This document shows positions 1-8,568 of a DNA stretch of 47,454 bases, one piece after another. Origin of the DNA: Chitinophaga pinensis (GTDB taxonomy: Bacteria; Bacteroidota; Bacteroidia; Flavobacteriales; Flavobacteriaceae); NCBI GenBank assembly GCA_943324545.2, contig CALPMA020000002.1, positions 1-47,454 on the forward strand, written 5' to 3'. Under the pieces are notes generated by a model that saw nothing but the letters and a program-made list of their open reading frames with translations, ran no database searches and was not told the DNA's origin. The translations under genes were made by a program, and so were the position numbers. Numbering within the stretch: position 1 is the stretch's first letter; each line of letters begins with the position of its first letter.

Positions 1-687
1 CATTTGAATTCCAGAATTTTTGGATACATAACCTGGAAAACCAAATCTATTGAAATCTTTTATATTGGTAAATTCCCATGGGTGAAAATAGATATTTAAG
101 TATTTATCTTTCAAAAAAGTAAGGTTGCAAATTATTTTATACAACCAAAGCGGAAGATTGTGAAAGGAAAGCCAAAAAAGTGGAAAACGGAATATTGGGC
201 TTACCGATGCTGGTATTTGCCAAACGCCATCTTGCTTAAAATAGGTTCTAGGCTTCGAAAAATTATTGTATCTACCAGGTAAATAGGTTGGATTTATTGA
301 TGAATTGTAAATATAACCGGCTTTATAAATTTCTTTTTCATCTACAGGTTGCATTCGTGGCATTCTAAAACCGATCACTTTAGTATTGGTAATTTCTTCT
401 AATTTTTCTTTTGATTCTAATAAATGTTCTATTTTAAAATCGCTATGATAATAACTGTGAGAAGCAATTTCGTGGCCATCTTTAATAATTCGCTTAATTA
501 TTTCGGGTGCATTAATTGCAAAAATTACGGTACTAAAAAAGGTAGCTTTTACCTGATGTGTCTCCAATAAATCCAATATTAAAGAAGTCCCTTCAATAGA
601 AATACTCATTTGATCTTCAAAACTGATCGTCTTACCATATTCAAATGGCATGTCAAATTCTTCAATATCAAAACTCAATAATATCAT
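1..687 (-). CDS. Polysaccharide deacetylase (NodB/DUF3473 type), 3' end cut by window
   Basis: This is the N-terminal 229 residues of a carbohydrate esterase that removes N-acetyl groups from a glycan; the frame is still open at base 1. I translated it by hand. Visible NodB features are the early Asp in SFDIEEFD (D7), the metal-binding HSYYH at residues 77-81, GFRMPR near 106-111, and YFHPWEF near 200-206, which is typical of the DUF3473 subgroup found in exopolysaccharide loci. There is no signal peptide, so it probably acts on the cytoplasmic side or on a lipid-linked sugar. Its ATG overlaps the stop of the upstream glycosyltransferase as ATGA (684-687), so the two are probably translationally coupled. 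The family is clear; the substrate is unknown. Confidence 0.88.
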   Translation of the reverse strand, partial: MILLSFDIEEFDMPFEYGKTISFEDQMSISIEGTSLILDLLETHQVKATFFSTVIFAINAPEIIKRIIKDGHEIASHSYYHSDFKIEHLLESKEKLEEITNTKVIGFRMPRMQPVDEKEIYKAGYIYNSSINPTYLPGRYNNFSKPRTYFKQDGVWQIPASVSPIFRFPLFWLSFHNLPLWLYKIICNLTFLKDKYLNIYFHPWEFTNIKDFNRFGFPGYVSKNSGIQM

Positions 688-1628
688 TTCTTTTCTTCTA
701 AATTGGTATCTCTAATTAAATAATTTGGTCGTTGTTTGGACTGCATAAATAATTTACCAACATAAACACCAATAATTCCCAATACAATTAAATTAAGACC
801 GCCAAAGATTACGATTGTAAAAATTACTGATGCCCATCCAGATATTACATGCCCGTAATAAATACTATAAAAAACATACAAAATATAAAATAATAAAGAT
901 AATAAAAAGAGGGAAATACCTAGAAATATTGATATATATAAGGGACGAATACTAAATGAAGTGATGCCTTTTAGTGCAAACTGCATCATTTTTTTAACGG
1001 TATATTTACTATTTCCAGAAAAACGTTCAGCTGGTATATATTCGATAGCAAATTGTTTGAAACCAACCCAGTTTACCAGTCCGCGGATAAAAAGTTCATT
1101 TTCACTAAAAGCAAAAAACACCGTAGATACTTTTTTATCCATTAATCTAAAATCGGCAGTTCCTTCTTCAATCTTAATTTCAGAAATAGAATTAATGAAT
1201 TTATAAAAATATTTTGAAGTTATTTTTTTGAAAGCGGGAAGATTCTTGTCTTCTAATCTTCGGGTGTAAACGATATCATAACCTTCTTCCCATTTTTCAA
1301 TTAGCTGCGGCAGCATTTCTGGTGGATGTTGCATGTCACCATCCATGGTAATTATACAATCTCCGGAGGCTAAGTCCAGTCCTGCTTTTAATGCGTTTTG
1401 ATGTCCGAAATTTCGAGACAATTCTATATAGTAAACATTAGAATCAGTAGCTGAGATTTCTTGTAAAATATGCAAAGTTTTGTCGCTACTTCCATCGTCT
1501 ACAAAAATTAATTCGTAATTATAATTTAATTTTTGAAGTACTTCATTCAGTGCGTTAACTATAATTTTAATATTTCCTTCCTCATTAAATGAAGGAATAA
1601 CAATAGATATTTTCTTTTGTAAAGTCAT
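684..1628 (-). CDS. Glycosyltransferase family 2, GtrB/DPM1-like (polyprenyl-phosphate sugar synthase)
   Basis: About 314 residues. A GT-A domain at the N-terminus carries VIPSFNEEGN (near residues 10-19), VDDGSSDKT (near 43-51) and the metal-binding TMDGDMQHPPE (near 95-105). Two hydrophobic segments at about 230-256 and 263-290 are followed by a short basic tail. This is the architecture of GtrB-like enzymes that move a hexose from a nucleotide sugar to undecaprenyl phosphate at the inner membrane. The ATG at 1628 is preferred; a TTG two codons upstream at 1634 would overlap the stop of the preceding gene (TTGA). It sits between a GT87-type transferase, a family that uses polyprenyl-phosphate sugars, and a deacetylase. 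A donor-making role for that neighbour is inference. Confidence 0.9.
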   Translation of the reverse strand: MTLQKKISIVIPSFNEEGNIKIIVNALNEVLQKLNYNYELIFVDDGSSDKTLHILQEISATDSNVYYIELSRNFGHQNALKAGLDLASGDCIITMDGDMQHPPEMLPQLIEKWEEGYDIVYTRRLEDKNLPAFKKITSKYFYKFINSISEIKIEEGTADFRLMDKKVSTVFFAFSENELFIRGLVNWVGFKQFAIEYIPAERFSGNSKYTVKKMMQFALKGITSFSIRPLYISIFLGISLFLLSLLFYILYVFYSIYYGHVISGWASVIFTIVIFGGLNLIVLGIIGVYVGKLFMQSKQRPNYLIRDTNLEEKK

Positions 1629-1630
1629 CT

Positions 1631-2830
1631 TCAATGAGTTATTGAATGGTAGTTTTTAAATTTATTTTTAAGCATTTCGTATACAATTGCAAACCAAATT
1701 AAGACACAAGGTAATGCTTTTAATGCATAAGGACGAATATAATTGTCTTTTATAAATTTCGGAATTAAATCAGAAGGCGATAAACTAGTTAGTATTAAAG
1801 CAAAAATAAATAATCCTATATATAATTTTGAAATAGGTTTAGGTTGAATTACAATCCAAATTGCTACGCCAACAAAGGCAATTATGTACGTTGGTGATTC
1901 TGATCCTGAACTAAAAATCACTGTAAAAATCAATACTGAAGCCAATAGCATTAATCTGTAGGATTCAACTTTATATTCTTTTATTCTTAAATATTGTAAC
2001 CCAAACAAAATTACTCCACCAATTAAAATGGGTAAGTTAGAGATAGAACTATCTTGGAAAAATCTTCTAATCATTCCCATTAAGGAAATATCTTGGTAGG
2101 AATTTAATCCTGTATTTTCGCTATTTTTTTCAACTAACCTAGCAAACCATTCCTGGTAGGTTTGGATAATGTATTCAGGTGATGAAATTAACATTGGCAA
2201 TGTAAACAAAACGGCGCTCCAGAAAAAAAGCGATAGAATAAACTTGATTTTATTCTTTGAAAAAAAGAAAAATGCCAATCCTACAATCCCATATAATTTC
2301 ACAAAAACGCCTAAAATAATAAAAAACGCCGACCAGAAATCCTTTCCTTTTTCTATATATACAAAAGACAGAATGATGATCGCTGTCATCATTGGATTAA
2401 ATTGCAATCCTAGTAATGTAGTTAAAAGTTCATGTAAACATATCCAAAGTATAGCATTTATTTGCTTTGATTTTAATGGTAATTGAGTGATCGCCCATGC
2501 TAAAACCCCAGCATTAAATAAAGACCAAAGAGATATTCCTAAATAATCGGGAAGCACAGCAAACGGAGCTATTAATAAACTAAATATGGGTCCGTAATGG
2601 TTGTGATCAAAATATTCTAGTGGATATTCTTTGTATAAAGGTAATTTGTCAATGGTGTGAAAAAAGACATTCTTGAAAATTTTGTAATTATTGATATCAT
2701 TAATATCTAATTTAATTAAACCAGCTATTAATGAAATAATAATCCATAATGATATGATAATAAATCTATTATTGAAAAAAGACAAATTTAAAAAAGATGT
2801 AATTTTTTTGTTAATGGAATTTAATATCAT
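1631..2830 (-). CDS. GT87 / DUF2029-like integral membrane glycosyltransferase
   Basis: A 399-residue protein made mostly of hydrophobic helices (about nine to ten predicted by eye). A conserved-looking loop near residues 60-90 contains EYPLEYFDHNHYGPIFSLL, followed by a LAPFAVLP-like stretch; this resembles the YPP...P-type loop of DUF2029 (GT87) transferases, which use polyprenyl-phosphate-linked sugars as donors on the periplasmic side. The start is the ATG at 2830, 34 bases after the dapD stop. The downstream GtrB-like gene begins at its stop codon, so dapD, this gene, the GtrB-like gene and the deacetylase form a compact run. The family call rests on topology and one motif and is moderately sure; the sugar and acceptor are unknown. 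Confidence 0.72.
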   Translation of the reverse strand: MILNSINKKITSFLNLSFFNNRFIIISLWIIISLIAGLIKLDINDINNYKIFKNVFFHTIDKLPLYKEYPLEYFDHNHYGPIFSLLIAPFAVLPDYLGISLWSLFNAGVLAWAITQLPLKSKQINAILWICLHELLTTLLGLQFNPMMTAIIILSFVYIEKGKDFWSAFFIILGVFVKLYGIVGLAFFFFSKNKIKFILSLFFWSAVLFTLPMLISSPEYIIQTYQEWFARLVEKNSENTGLNSYQDISLMGMIRRFFQDSSISNLPILIGGVILFGLQYLRIKEYKVESYRLMLLASVLIFTVIFSSGSESPTYIIAFVGVAIWIVIQPKPISKLYIGLFIFALILTSLSPSDLIPKFIKDNYIRPYALKALPCVLIWFAIVYEMLKNKFKNYHSITH

Positions 2831-2864
2831 TTCTATATGTTTAGATTTTGATGTGATTTCTCAG

Positions 2865-3680
2865 TTAAACGGCAACATCATATTCTCTCAACGCGTCGTT
2901 TAAACTTGTTTTTAAATCGGTTGAAGGCTTGCGAGTTCCAATAATTAATGCACAAGGAACTTGAAACTCACCTGCAGCAAATTTTTTGGTGTAACTTCCA
3001 GGAATTACTACTGACCTTGCAGGAACAAACCCTTTCATTTCAATTGGTTTTTCTCCAGTAACATCAATAATTTTTGTTGAACCAGTTAAACAAACATTAG
3101 CACCTAATACCACTTCTTTACCCACATGAACTCCTTCAACCACAATGCATCTTGATCCAATGAATGCGCCATCTTCAATAATAACTGGAGCAGCTTGTAA
3201 CGGTTCTAAAACACCACCAATTCCAACACCGCCACTTAAATGTACGTTTTTTCCAATTTGAGCACAACTTCCCACTGTTGCCCATGTGTCTACCATTGTT
3301 CCTTCATCAACATAGGCTCCAATATTAACGTAACTAGGCATTAGAATAACCCCTTTTGAAATATAAGCACCATGTCTCGCAACAGCATTTGGGACTACAC
3401 GAATTCCTTTTTCTGCATATCCTCTTTTCAATGGAATTTTATCATGATATTCAAAGATACCTACCTCTAAAGTTTCCATTTTTTGTATAGGAAAATACAT
3501 TACAACAGCTTTTTTAACCCATTTGTTTACTTGCCATATACCTCCAATTGGCTCGGCAACTCTTAAAGTTCCTAAATCTAGTAAATCAATCACTTTTCTT
3601 ATTGCGTCTGTAGTTGTATTTTCTTTTAACAATTCTCTATTGTTCCAAGCTTGTTCTATAATTGTTTGTAAGTTGTTCAT
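2865..3680 (-). CDS. dapD: 2,3,4,5-tetrahydropyridine-2,6-dicarboxylate N-succinyltransferase
   Basis: DapD transfers succinyl from succinyl-CoA to tetrahydrodipicolinate in the succinylase branch of the diaminopimelate/lysine pathway, in the cytoplasm as a trimer. The 271-residue length is normal. The middle (about 100-215) is a left-handed beta-helix built from hexapeptide repeats, for example GAYVDEGTMVDTWATVGSCA and QIGKNVHLSGGVGIGGV, then IEDGAFIGSRCIVVEG and LGANVCLTGST. The C-terminal FVPARSVVIPGSY region is typical. The ATG at 3680 lies 16 bases after a perfect -7 box (3697-3704). It heads a run that continues into glycan genes, an unusual pairing, although no terminator separates them in the 34-base gap. 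Confidence 0.97.
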   Translation of the reverse strand: MNNLQTIIEQAWNNRELLKENTTTDAIRKVIDLLDLGTLRVAEPIGGIWQVNKWVKKAVVMYFPIQKMETLEVGIFEYHDKIPLKRGYAEKGIRVVPNAVARHGAYISKGVILMPSYVNIGAYVDEGTMVDTWATVGSCAQIGKNVHLSGGVGIGGVLEPLQAAPVIIEDGAFIGSRCIVVEGVHVGKEVVLGANVCLTGSTKIIDVTGEKPIEMKGFVPARSVVIPGSYTKKFAAGEFQVPCALIIGTRKPSTDLKTSLNDALREYDVAV

Positions 3681-3696
3681 TTTAAAATATTTTACG

Positions 3697-3704
3697 CAAA
3701 GATA
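3697..3704 (-). promoter_or_regulatory. -7 box of the dapD promoter
   Basis: TATCTTTG on the minus strand matches the Bacteroidota TAnnTTTG -7 consensus exactly and ends 16 bases before the dapD ATG. A TTG -33 element at standard spacing is not evident. Confidence 0.6.
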
Positions 3705-3788
3705 ACTTTTTTGTTTATTTTCATGAATGTTATAATTGGATTTTATTTATCAATTTATCAGCAACATATTTAGTTAATTTACTTTGAT

Positions 3789-3796
3789 TATATTTG
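3789..3796 (+). promoter_or_regulatory. -7 box of the ruvX promoter
   Basis: TATATTTG on the plus strand, a perfect TAnnTTTG match, ends 16 bases before the ruvX ATG. Together with the dapD box it makes 3681-3812 a divergent promoter region. Confidence 0.6.
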
Positions 3797-3812
3797 TATA
3801 AATATTTAAAAA

Positions 3813-4217
3813 ATGCCTCGAATTTTAGCAATTGATTACGGACAAAAACGAACGGGAATAGCTGTTACAGACGAAATGCAAATTATCGCCTCAGGTTTAA
3901 CAACCATACCTTCGGCAACCACAATTGATTTTTTAAAAGATTATTTTGCTAAAGAAAAGGTAGAAAAAGTTCTTATTGGAGAACCCAAAAAAATGAATGG
4001 AGAACCTTCACAAAGTACTGAAATTATTACCGCTTTTGTAAAAAAATTTAGTAGCTTTTTCCCAAATATGCCAGTGGTTCGTGTCGATGAACGATTTACC
4101 TCCAAAATGGCATTTCAAACCATGATTGATAGCGGCTTAAATAAAAATCAAAGAAAAAATAAAGCATTACTAGATGAGATTTCTGCTACAATAATGTTAC
4201 AAGATTATTTAAGATAG
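3813..4217 (+). CDS. ruvX: Putative pre-16S rRNA nuclease / Holliday junction resolvase-like (YqgF/RuvX)
   Basis: A 134-residue RNase H-fold protein of the YqgF family, which processes the 5' end of 16S rRNA in the cytoplasm and was first described as a Holliday junction resolvase homologue. The N-terminal AIDYGQKRTGIAVTD holds the first acidic active-site residue (D8). VLIGEPKKMNGEPS (about 53-66) holds the second (E57). The VDERFTS motif (91-97) and LLDEISA (119-125) complete the site. Length is normal for the family. The ATG at 3813 is preceded by a perfect -7 box. It runs alone; def starts 178 bases downstream with its own box. Confidence 0.93.
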   Translation: MPRILAIDYGQKRTGIAVTDEMQIIASGLTTIPSATTIDFLKDYFAKEKVEKVLIGEPKKMNGEPSQSTEIITAFVKKFSSFFPNMPVVRVDERFTSKMAFQTMIDSGLNKNQRKNKALLDEISATIMLQDYLR

Positions 4218-4234
4218 TATACTTTCATTCAAAT

Positions 4235-4263
4235 AATAGTTTAAAGTACTGTTTTAAATTATT
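4235..4263 (+). terminator. Weak AT-rich hairpin after ruvX
   Basis: AATAGTTTAAA (4235-4245) pairs with TTTAAATTATT (4253-4263) with one G-U pair around a 7-base loop. There is no strong T-run after it and the stem is almost all A-T, so it may be chance in AT-rich DNA. Confidence 0.25.
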
Positions 4264-4329
4264 TTGCTGCCAATTTGAATCACATTAAATTTAATTTGTT
4301 AATTACCGATTTCAACTTGTATTTTTTGT

Positions 4330-4337
4330 TATTTTTG
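4330..4337 (+). promoter_or_regulatory. -7 box of the def promoter
   Basis: TATTTTTG fits TAnnTTTG and lies 58 bases before the def ATG, giving a leader of about 50 bases. No clear -33 TTG at 17-23 bases was found. Confidence 0.45.
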
Positions 4338-4395
4338 CCAACTATTATAAGTTAAATTATCTGAATTTCATTTTCAGGTCTTAAATAATAATTAA

Positions 4396-4983
4396 ATGAT
4401 TTTACCAATTGTAGGATATGGTGACCCAGTTTTAAGAAAAGTAGCTGATACAGTTTCATCTGATTACCCTAATTTAAAAGAGACCGTTGCTAACATGTAC
4501 GATACCATGTACAATGCTTGTGGTGTTGGTCTTGCAGCTCCTCAAGTTGGATTAAGTATTCGTTTATTTGTAATAGATACTGCTGCTTTCGGTGAAGATA
4601 ATGAATTGGCAGCAGAAGAGCAGCTGAAATTAAAAAATTTCAAACGCACTTTCATTAACGCTAAAATGATAAAAGAAGAAGGCGAAATTTGGGGATTTAA
4701 TGAAGGATGTCTTAGTATTCCTGATGTCCGTGAAGATGTTTTTAGAAACGAGAGAATAACCTTAGAATATTGTGATGAAGATTTTGTTGTTAAAACAGAA
4801 GTTTTTGACGGTTTAATTGCTCGAGTGATTCAACATGAATTCGATCATATCGAAGGAATTTTATTTACCGATTTAATTTCATCATTGAAGAAACAATTGA
4901 TTAAGAAAAAACTACAAAATATAATGGATGGGAAAGCTCGCCCAGACTATAGAATGAAATTTTGTAATAAAAAAGGAAGATAA
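4396..4983 (+). CDS. def: Peptide deformylase
   Basis: Removes the formyl group from the initiator methionine of nascent proteins at the ribosome. All three metal-site motifs are intact in 195 residues: GVGLAAPQ (43-50), EGCLSIP (103-109, metal ligand C105) and HEFDH (147-151, ligands H147 and H151, catalytic E148). An insertion between motifs 1 and 2 (about 62-85, acidic, with AFGEDNELAAEEQ) is common in Bacteroidota deformylases. The ATG at 4396 is followed at once by ILPIVGYGDPVLRK, the usual N-terminus. A DUF5606 gene follows after 31 bases and is probably co-transcribed. Confidence 0.98.
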   Translation: MILPIVGYGDPVLRKVADTVSSDYPNLKETVANMYDTMYNACGVGLAAPQVGLSIRLFVIDTAAFGEDNELAAEEQLKLKNFKRTFINAKMIKEEGEIWGFNEGCLSIPDVREDVFRNERITLEYCDEDFVVKTEVFDGLIARVIQHEFDHIEGILFTDLISSLKKQLIKKKLQNIMDGKARPDYRMKFCNKKGR

Positions 4984-5014
4984 TAAATTCAAAAAAACAG
5001 AAAATTAAATAAAA

Positions 5015-5500
5015 ATGACATTAGATAAAATATTAGCAATAGCAGGAAAACCTGGATTATTCGAGTTAAAAATTCAAACTAGAACCGGTTTTGTTGCTGA
5101 ATCATTGATTGATGGTAAGAAAATGACGGTAGGATTGAAAAGTAATGTAAGCTTGCTTTCTGAAATTTCTGTTTACACCTATTCTGAAGAAAAACCATTA
5201 ACTGAAATAATGAGAACTATTGCAAAAAAAGAAGATAATGGTCCTGCGATTTCTCACAAAGAAGACAATTCTAAATTAGTAGCTTATTTTCTTGAAGTCC
5301 TTCCGGATTATGATCAAGAGAGAGTTTATCCATCAGATATTAAAAAAATAGTTAACTGGTACAACATGCTTCAAGCAAAAGGGCTGGTTACTAAAGAAGA
5401 ATCTAAAATAGAAAATGCCGAAGAAGTTTTAAATAAAGTGGTAAAACAAGTTAAGGCAGAAAAAGTGGAAAAACCTGCTAAAAAAGCAAAATCTAAATAA
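5015..5500 (+). CDS. DUF5606 family protein
   Basis: A 161-residue cytoplasmic protein. Residues 1-50 (starting MTLDKILAIAGKPGLFEL, with a later GKKMTVGLKSNVSLLSEI) match my recollection of the DUF5606 family, which is restricted to Bacteroidota and often sits next to def. No enzyme motif is visible and the function is unknown. The C-terminal 30 residues are Lys/Glu/Ala-rich (KAEKVEKPAKKAKSK) and probably disordered or nucleic-acid-contacting. It lies 31 bases after def with no promoter box between, so it is probably in the same transcript, and it is followed by a hairpin at 5527-5555. Its position suggests a link to translation or protein maturation, but that is inference. Confidence 0.82.
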   Translation: MTLDKILAIAGKPGLFELKIQTRTGFVAESLIDGKKMTVGLKSNVSLLSEISVYTYSEEKPLTEIMRTIAKKEDNGPAISHKEDNSKLVAYFLEVLPDYDQERVYPSDIKKIVNWYNMLQAKGLVTKEESKIENAEEVLNKVVKQVKAEKVEKPAKKAKSK

Positions 5501-5526
5501 TTTTATTACCTATCGAATATATTTTT

Positions 5527-5555
5527 ATCCTGTCAAGAGGTGATCCTGACAGGAT
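5527..5555 (+). terminator. Rho-independent-like terminator after def-DUF5606
   Basis: A perfect 9-bp stem, ATCCTGTCA (5527-5535) with TGACAGGAT (5547-5555), encloses an 11-base loop and is followed by a T-rich tract. It lies between the DUF5606 gene and mazG. Confidence 0.65.
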
Positions 5556-5599
5556 TTATTATTTTTACACTAATTACTTTAAGAATTTAACTTTTTCAA

Positions 5600-6373
5600 A
5601 TGGACAATAGAAAAAACCAACTTCAAGCTTTCGATAGATTATTATCTATAATGGACGATTTACGAGAAAAATGTCCTTGGGATCAAAAGCAAACATTGCA
5701 AAGTTTACGTCATTTAACCATTGAAGAAACCTATGAATTGGGGGATGCTATTTTGGATAATAATTTGAATGAAGTCAAAAAAGAACTTGGAGATTTACTT
5801 TTGCATATAGTTTTTTATGCTAAAATTGGTAGCGAAACCAAGGATTTTGACATTGCTGATGTATGTAATGAAATTTGTGAAAAGTTAATTCATCGACATC
5901 CCCATATATACAGTGATGTTGTGGTAAAAGATGAAGAAGAAGTGAAACAAAACTGGGAAAAATTAAAACTCAAAGAAGGTAAAAAGTCAGTTTTAGAAGG
6001 TGTTCCTAAGAGTTTGCCAGCATTAGTTAAAGCAAGTAGAATTCAAGATAAAGTTAAAGGCGTAGGATTTGATTGGGAAGAATCCCATCAAGTTTGGGAT
6101 AAAGTCCAAGAGGAAATTCAAGAATTTCAAGTTGAAGTAGCCGCTGGGAATCAAGATAAAATGGAATCGGAATTTGGTGATGTACTTTTTTCGATGATTA
6201 ATTATGCCCGTTTTTTAAACATCAATCCTGAAGATGCTTTAGAGCGTACAAATAAAAAATTCATTAAGAGGTTTCAATATTTAGAGTCAAAAGCCCAGGA
6301 ATTGGGAAAGCCATTAATGGAAATGACTTTAGCAGAAATGGATGTTTTTTGGGAAGAAGCAAAAAAGAGGTAA
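5600..6373 (+). CDS. mazG: Nucleoside triphosphate pyrophosphohydrolase MazG
   Basis: Hydrolyses (d)NTPs to monophosphates and pyrophosphate, cleaning damaged nucleotides and in some bacteria lowering (p)ppGpp. The 257-residue protein has the two MazG all-alpha domains. In the first, EKCPWDQKQTLQSLRHLTIE leads into the metal-binding EExxE (E42, E43, E46) and ELGDLLLHI (62-70, E62 and D65). The second domain repeats the pattern as ESEFGDVLFSMINYARF near residues 190-205. Length and motif order are those of standard MazG. The EamA gene starts 3 bases after the stop with an AGAGG just upstream, so the two are probably one operon. Confidence 0.96.
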   Translation: MDNRKNQLQAFDRLLSIMDDLREKCPWDQKQTLQSLRHLTIEETYELGDAILDNNLNEVKKELGDLLLHIVFYAKIGSETKDFDIADVCNEICEKLIHRHPHIYSDVVVKDEEEVKQNWEKLKLKEGKKSVLEGVPKSLPALVKASRIQDKVKGVGFDWEESHQVWDKVQEEIQEFQVEVAAGNQDKMESEFGDVLFSMINYARFLNINPEDALERTNKKFIKRFQYLESKAQELGKPLMEMTLAEMDVFWEEAKKR

Positions 6374-6376
6374 GAT

Positions 6377-7255
6377 ATGATTTTCTTAATTTTATCCATT
6401 TTTCTCTACTCAATCAATAATTATTTTTGGAAAAAAATACTTTCAGATTCAAACATTTGGTTTGTAATTGCATTACGATCTTCATTTACAATTATCTTGG
6501 GTTTAATTTGGTCTTATTTTATAGCCCCTGAATTTTTAAACACTATTACGTGGCAACAATTAAAATTCGTTTTAATAGCCTCTATATTAGGTGCTTTAGG
6601 ATTAATTTGCATGGTATCTGCTCTCAAAAATGGTAGTTTGATACAATATGGAATTTTTAACCTTTTAACCATTTTAATTACGGTTACTTATTTAATAATA
6701 TTTGAAAATCTAAATATCAAATATTATATAATTGGAAGTTCATTTATCATTGTTGGATTTGCTATTTATCTATCTCAACTAAAAAAAGAAAAAGTTGCAG
6801 ACAATTCCATTAAACAATATTTACTACTCAGTTTAATGGCATTATTTTTTTCTTTCTCAGGACTAATGCATTGGTACAATTTAAAAGTTTCTATACCTGT
6901 TATGGCGTCACTATTAATTCAAGAAGGTACAGTTTTTGTTTTTGGAATTACCTTTTTTCTATTACAACCTCAAAAAGTAATAATTGAAGTAATTAGAAAT
7001 AGTACTAACAAAATAATATTAGTAGTTTTTATGTCAATAATAATATTTTTAGCGGTGTGGTTTGGATTCATGGGTTTAAAAATTACTAACCCAATAATTT
7101 CATCGCTATTATCATTAGCAGTTCCAATAATTACCATTTTTTTGGGAAATCTATTTTTAAAAGAGAAAATAAATTCTACTATTTTGTATTCTTTTATATT
7201 AATTTTAATTGGAGCCTTCCTATTGTATTTAGATTTAAATCATTTTAACAATTAA
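6377..7255 (+). CDS. EamA/DMT-superfamily transporter
   Basis: A 292-residue integral membrane protein with about ten hydrophobic helices in two similar halves, as in drug/metabolite transporters of the EamA type. The first half contains WFVIALRSSFTIILGL and a GLICMVSALKNGSL segment; the second half has MGLKITNPIISSLLSLAVPI and FLGNLFLKEKIN, the paired signature ends of EamA repeats. The substrate cannot be read from sequence. It begins 3 bases after mazG. Its stop codon overlaps that of the convergent 430-residue gene through TTAA (7252-7255), with no terminator between. Confidence 0.85.
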   Translation: MIFLILSIFLYSINNYFWKKILSDSNIWFVIALRSSFTIILGLIWSYFIAPEFLNTITWQQLKFVLIASILGALGLICMVSALKNGSLIQYGIFNLLTILITVTYLIIFENLNIKYYIIGSSFIIVGFAIYLSQLKKEKVADNSIKQYLLLSLMALFFSFSGLMHWYNLKVSIPVMASLLIQEGTVFVFGITFFLLQPQKVIIEVIRNSTNKIILVVFMSIIIFLAVWFGFMGLKITNPIISSLLSLAVPIITIFLGNLFLKEKINSTILYSFILILIGAFLLYLDLNHFNN

Positions 7256-8544
7256 TATTCTCTTAAAAATTTCAAAGTAAAGTGTTTGAACCCTGTTTTA
7301 AGGACTATTTTTTTATACTTTAATTCTATTTCTTTTAATTGTTCTATGTGTATTTGATTTAACTTTCCAAGTTTATATTCTACGATATAATAAAATAGTA
7401 AAACGTAATCAATATAGGAAAGACTAAATTTTGACAAGGATATTAATTCGAAACTAATAGTCGCTTCTTTAATTTTATTTTCATTCATAAACTGGATCGA
7501 CTGTGCAATTAATATCATAGCTTGAAAAGGATAACCACTCCAGTTTTCCAAAGTCATGAGTTCCTCATAAAAGTTATTAATCAAATAATTGGTTTTGTCT
7601 AAATCTTTATTTAAAAGTAAAGCTGGAAAAATCTCAATGGTAAATAGATGAATTTGATCGGTATTTTTAATTTCAATTAATAATTTTTTCCAAGTTGTCT
7701 CATATCCTAAATTATCATTTAATTCTTTAAAATAAATCAGGTTGTAACCGTAACACCTCCCTTTTAATGCAATAAAAAAATTAGGTTTAATTCTATCTAA
7801 ATTAATGGGTTCTAAATTTTTTTTGCAGGACAAATAATTATTTAAGTTTTGAATTAAATCAAAAAAAAGCAATTCATGACTTTCAGGATCAATAAATTTT
7901 TTAGCTTCTTTTATAATCTCTCCAAAATAACCATTAAAATTGGTGTAATCAACAAACCAATGAATTGTATTTTCTCTAAAAGTGATATTTGAGGATAATG
8001 TTTTTACAACTTCATTTATTGTTTTGGAATCTAAACTTCTTAAAAGTAAACAAATATTAGAAGCTAGTTTTAATCTCTCGGGTTCATCGAAATTGAAAAT
8101 TCTAGGATCAAGAAATAAATTTAAACTATCGTATTTTTTTCTATAAATTAACGTTTTGAAAATGGAGGCAATTTTAAGGTGATAGTCAGAAGAATTTACT
8201 TGAGTTTGAAGCCAAACAATATTTTCTTCACTAATAAACTCACCTAATTCTATTTTGATGATTTGATTCCAAATAAACCAATCATCATCTTTATTCTTAT
8301 TTTTTTGATAAGAACTATAATTTGGATATCCTAAATATTGACTGAGAATATTTAGGGTATTTATATTGGGATTGGTATAATTTAAGAATCCAAAAAAGCG
8401 CCTAATAGTATTAAAACCAATATTCTTTTTAGTGCTATTCTCAATTGATAGTAACAGCAATTTTAAATGGGATTGTTTTTTTATGGTGCTTCCAAATTGT
8501 TTTTGAATTTCTAATTTTAATTGTTGGTGAGTATTACTATTCAT
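7252..8544 (-). CDS. Hypothetical protein: HTH-like N-terminal domain plus long helical region
   Basis: I do not recognise a named family for the 430-residue protein. Residues 1-85 resemble an N-terminal module common in Bacteroidota: a basic helix (KLEIQKQFGSTIKKQSHL), then NTIRRFFGFLNY (45-56) and NTLNILSQYLGYPNYSSYQ (62-80). This has the look of a helix-turn-helix unit of the 'TLkRfFG ... TLdtLaxYLGY' type. Residues 90-430 are all-helical by composition with many Leu/Ile and aromatic residues and no catalytic motif, compatible with degenerate TPR-like repeats. No signal peptide or transmembrane segment. It is transcribed away from a small membrane protein and has paired AGCCCA repeats just upstream. 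A DNA-binding sensor is possible but unproven. Confidence 0.8.
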   Translation of the reverse strand: MNSNTHQQLKLEIQKQFGSTIKKQSHLKLLLLSIENSTKKNIGFNTIRRFFGFLNYTNPNINTLNILSQYLGYPNYSSYQKNKNKDDDWFIWNQIIKIELGEFISEENIVWLQTQVNSSDYHLKIASIFKTLIYRKKYDSLNLFLDPRIFNFDEPERLKLASNICLLLRSLDSKTINEVVKTLSSNITFRENTIHWFVDYTNFNGYFGEIIKEAKKFIDPESHELLFFDLIQNLNNYLSCKKNLEPINLDRIKPNFFIALKGRCYGYNLIYFKELNDNLGYETTWKKLLIEIKNTDQIHLFTIEIFPALLLNKDLDKTNYLINNFYEELMTLENWSGYPFQAMILIAQSIQFMNENKIKEATISFELISLSKFSLSYIDYVLLFYYIVEYKLGKLNQIHIEQLKEIELKYKKIVLKTGFKHFTLKFLREY

Positions 8545-8551
8545 AAATAAA

Positions 8552-8568
8552 TGGGCTTATTTTGGGCT
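8552..8568 (-). repeat. Two AGCCCA direct repeats one helical turn apart
   Basis: TGGGCT occurs on the plus strand at 8552-8557 and 8563-8568, spaced 11 bases start to start, immediately upstream of the ATG (8544) of the HTH-like protein. Such spacing fits a tandem operator or may be chance. Confidence 0.3.
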
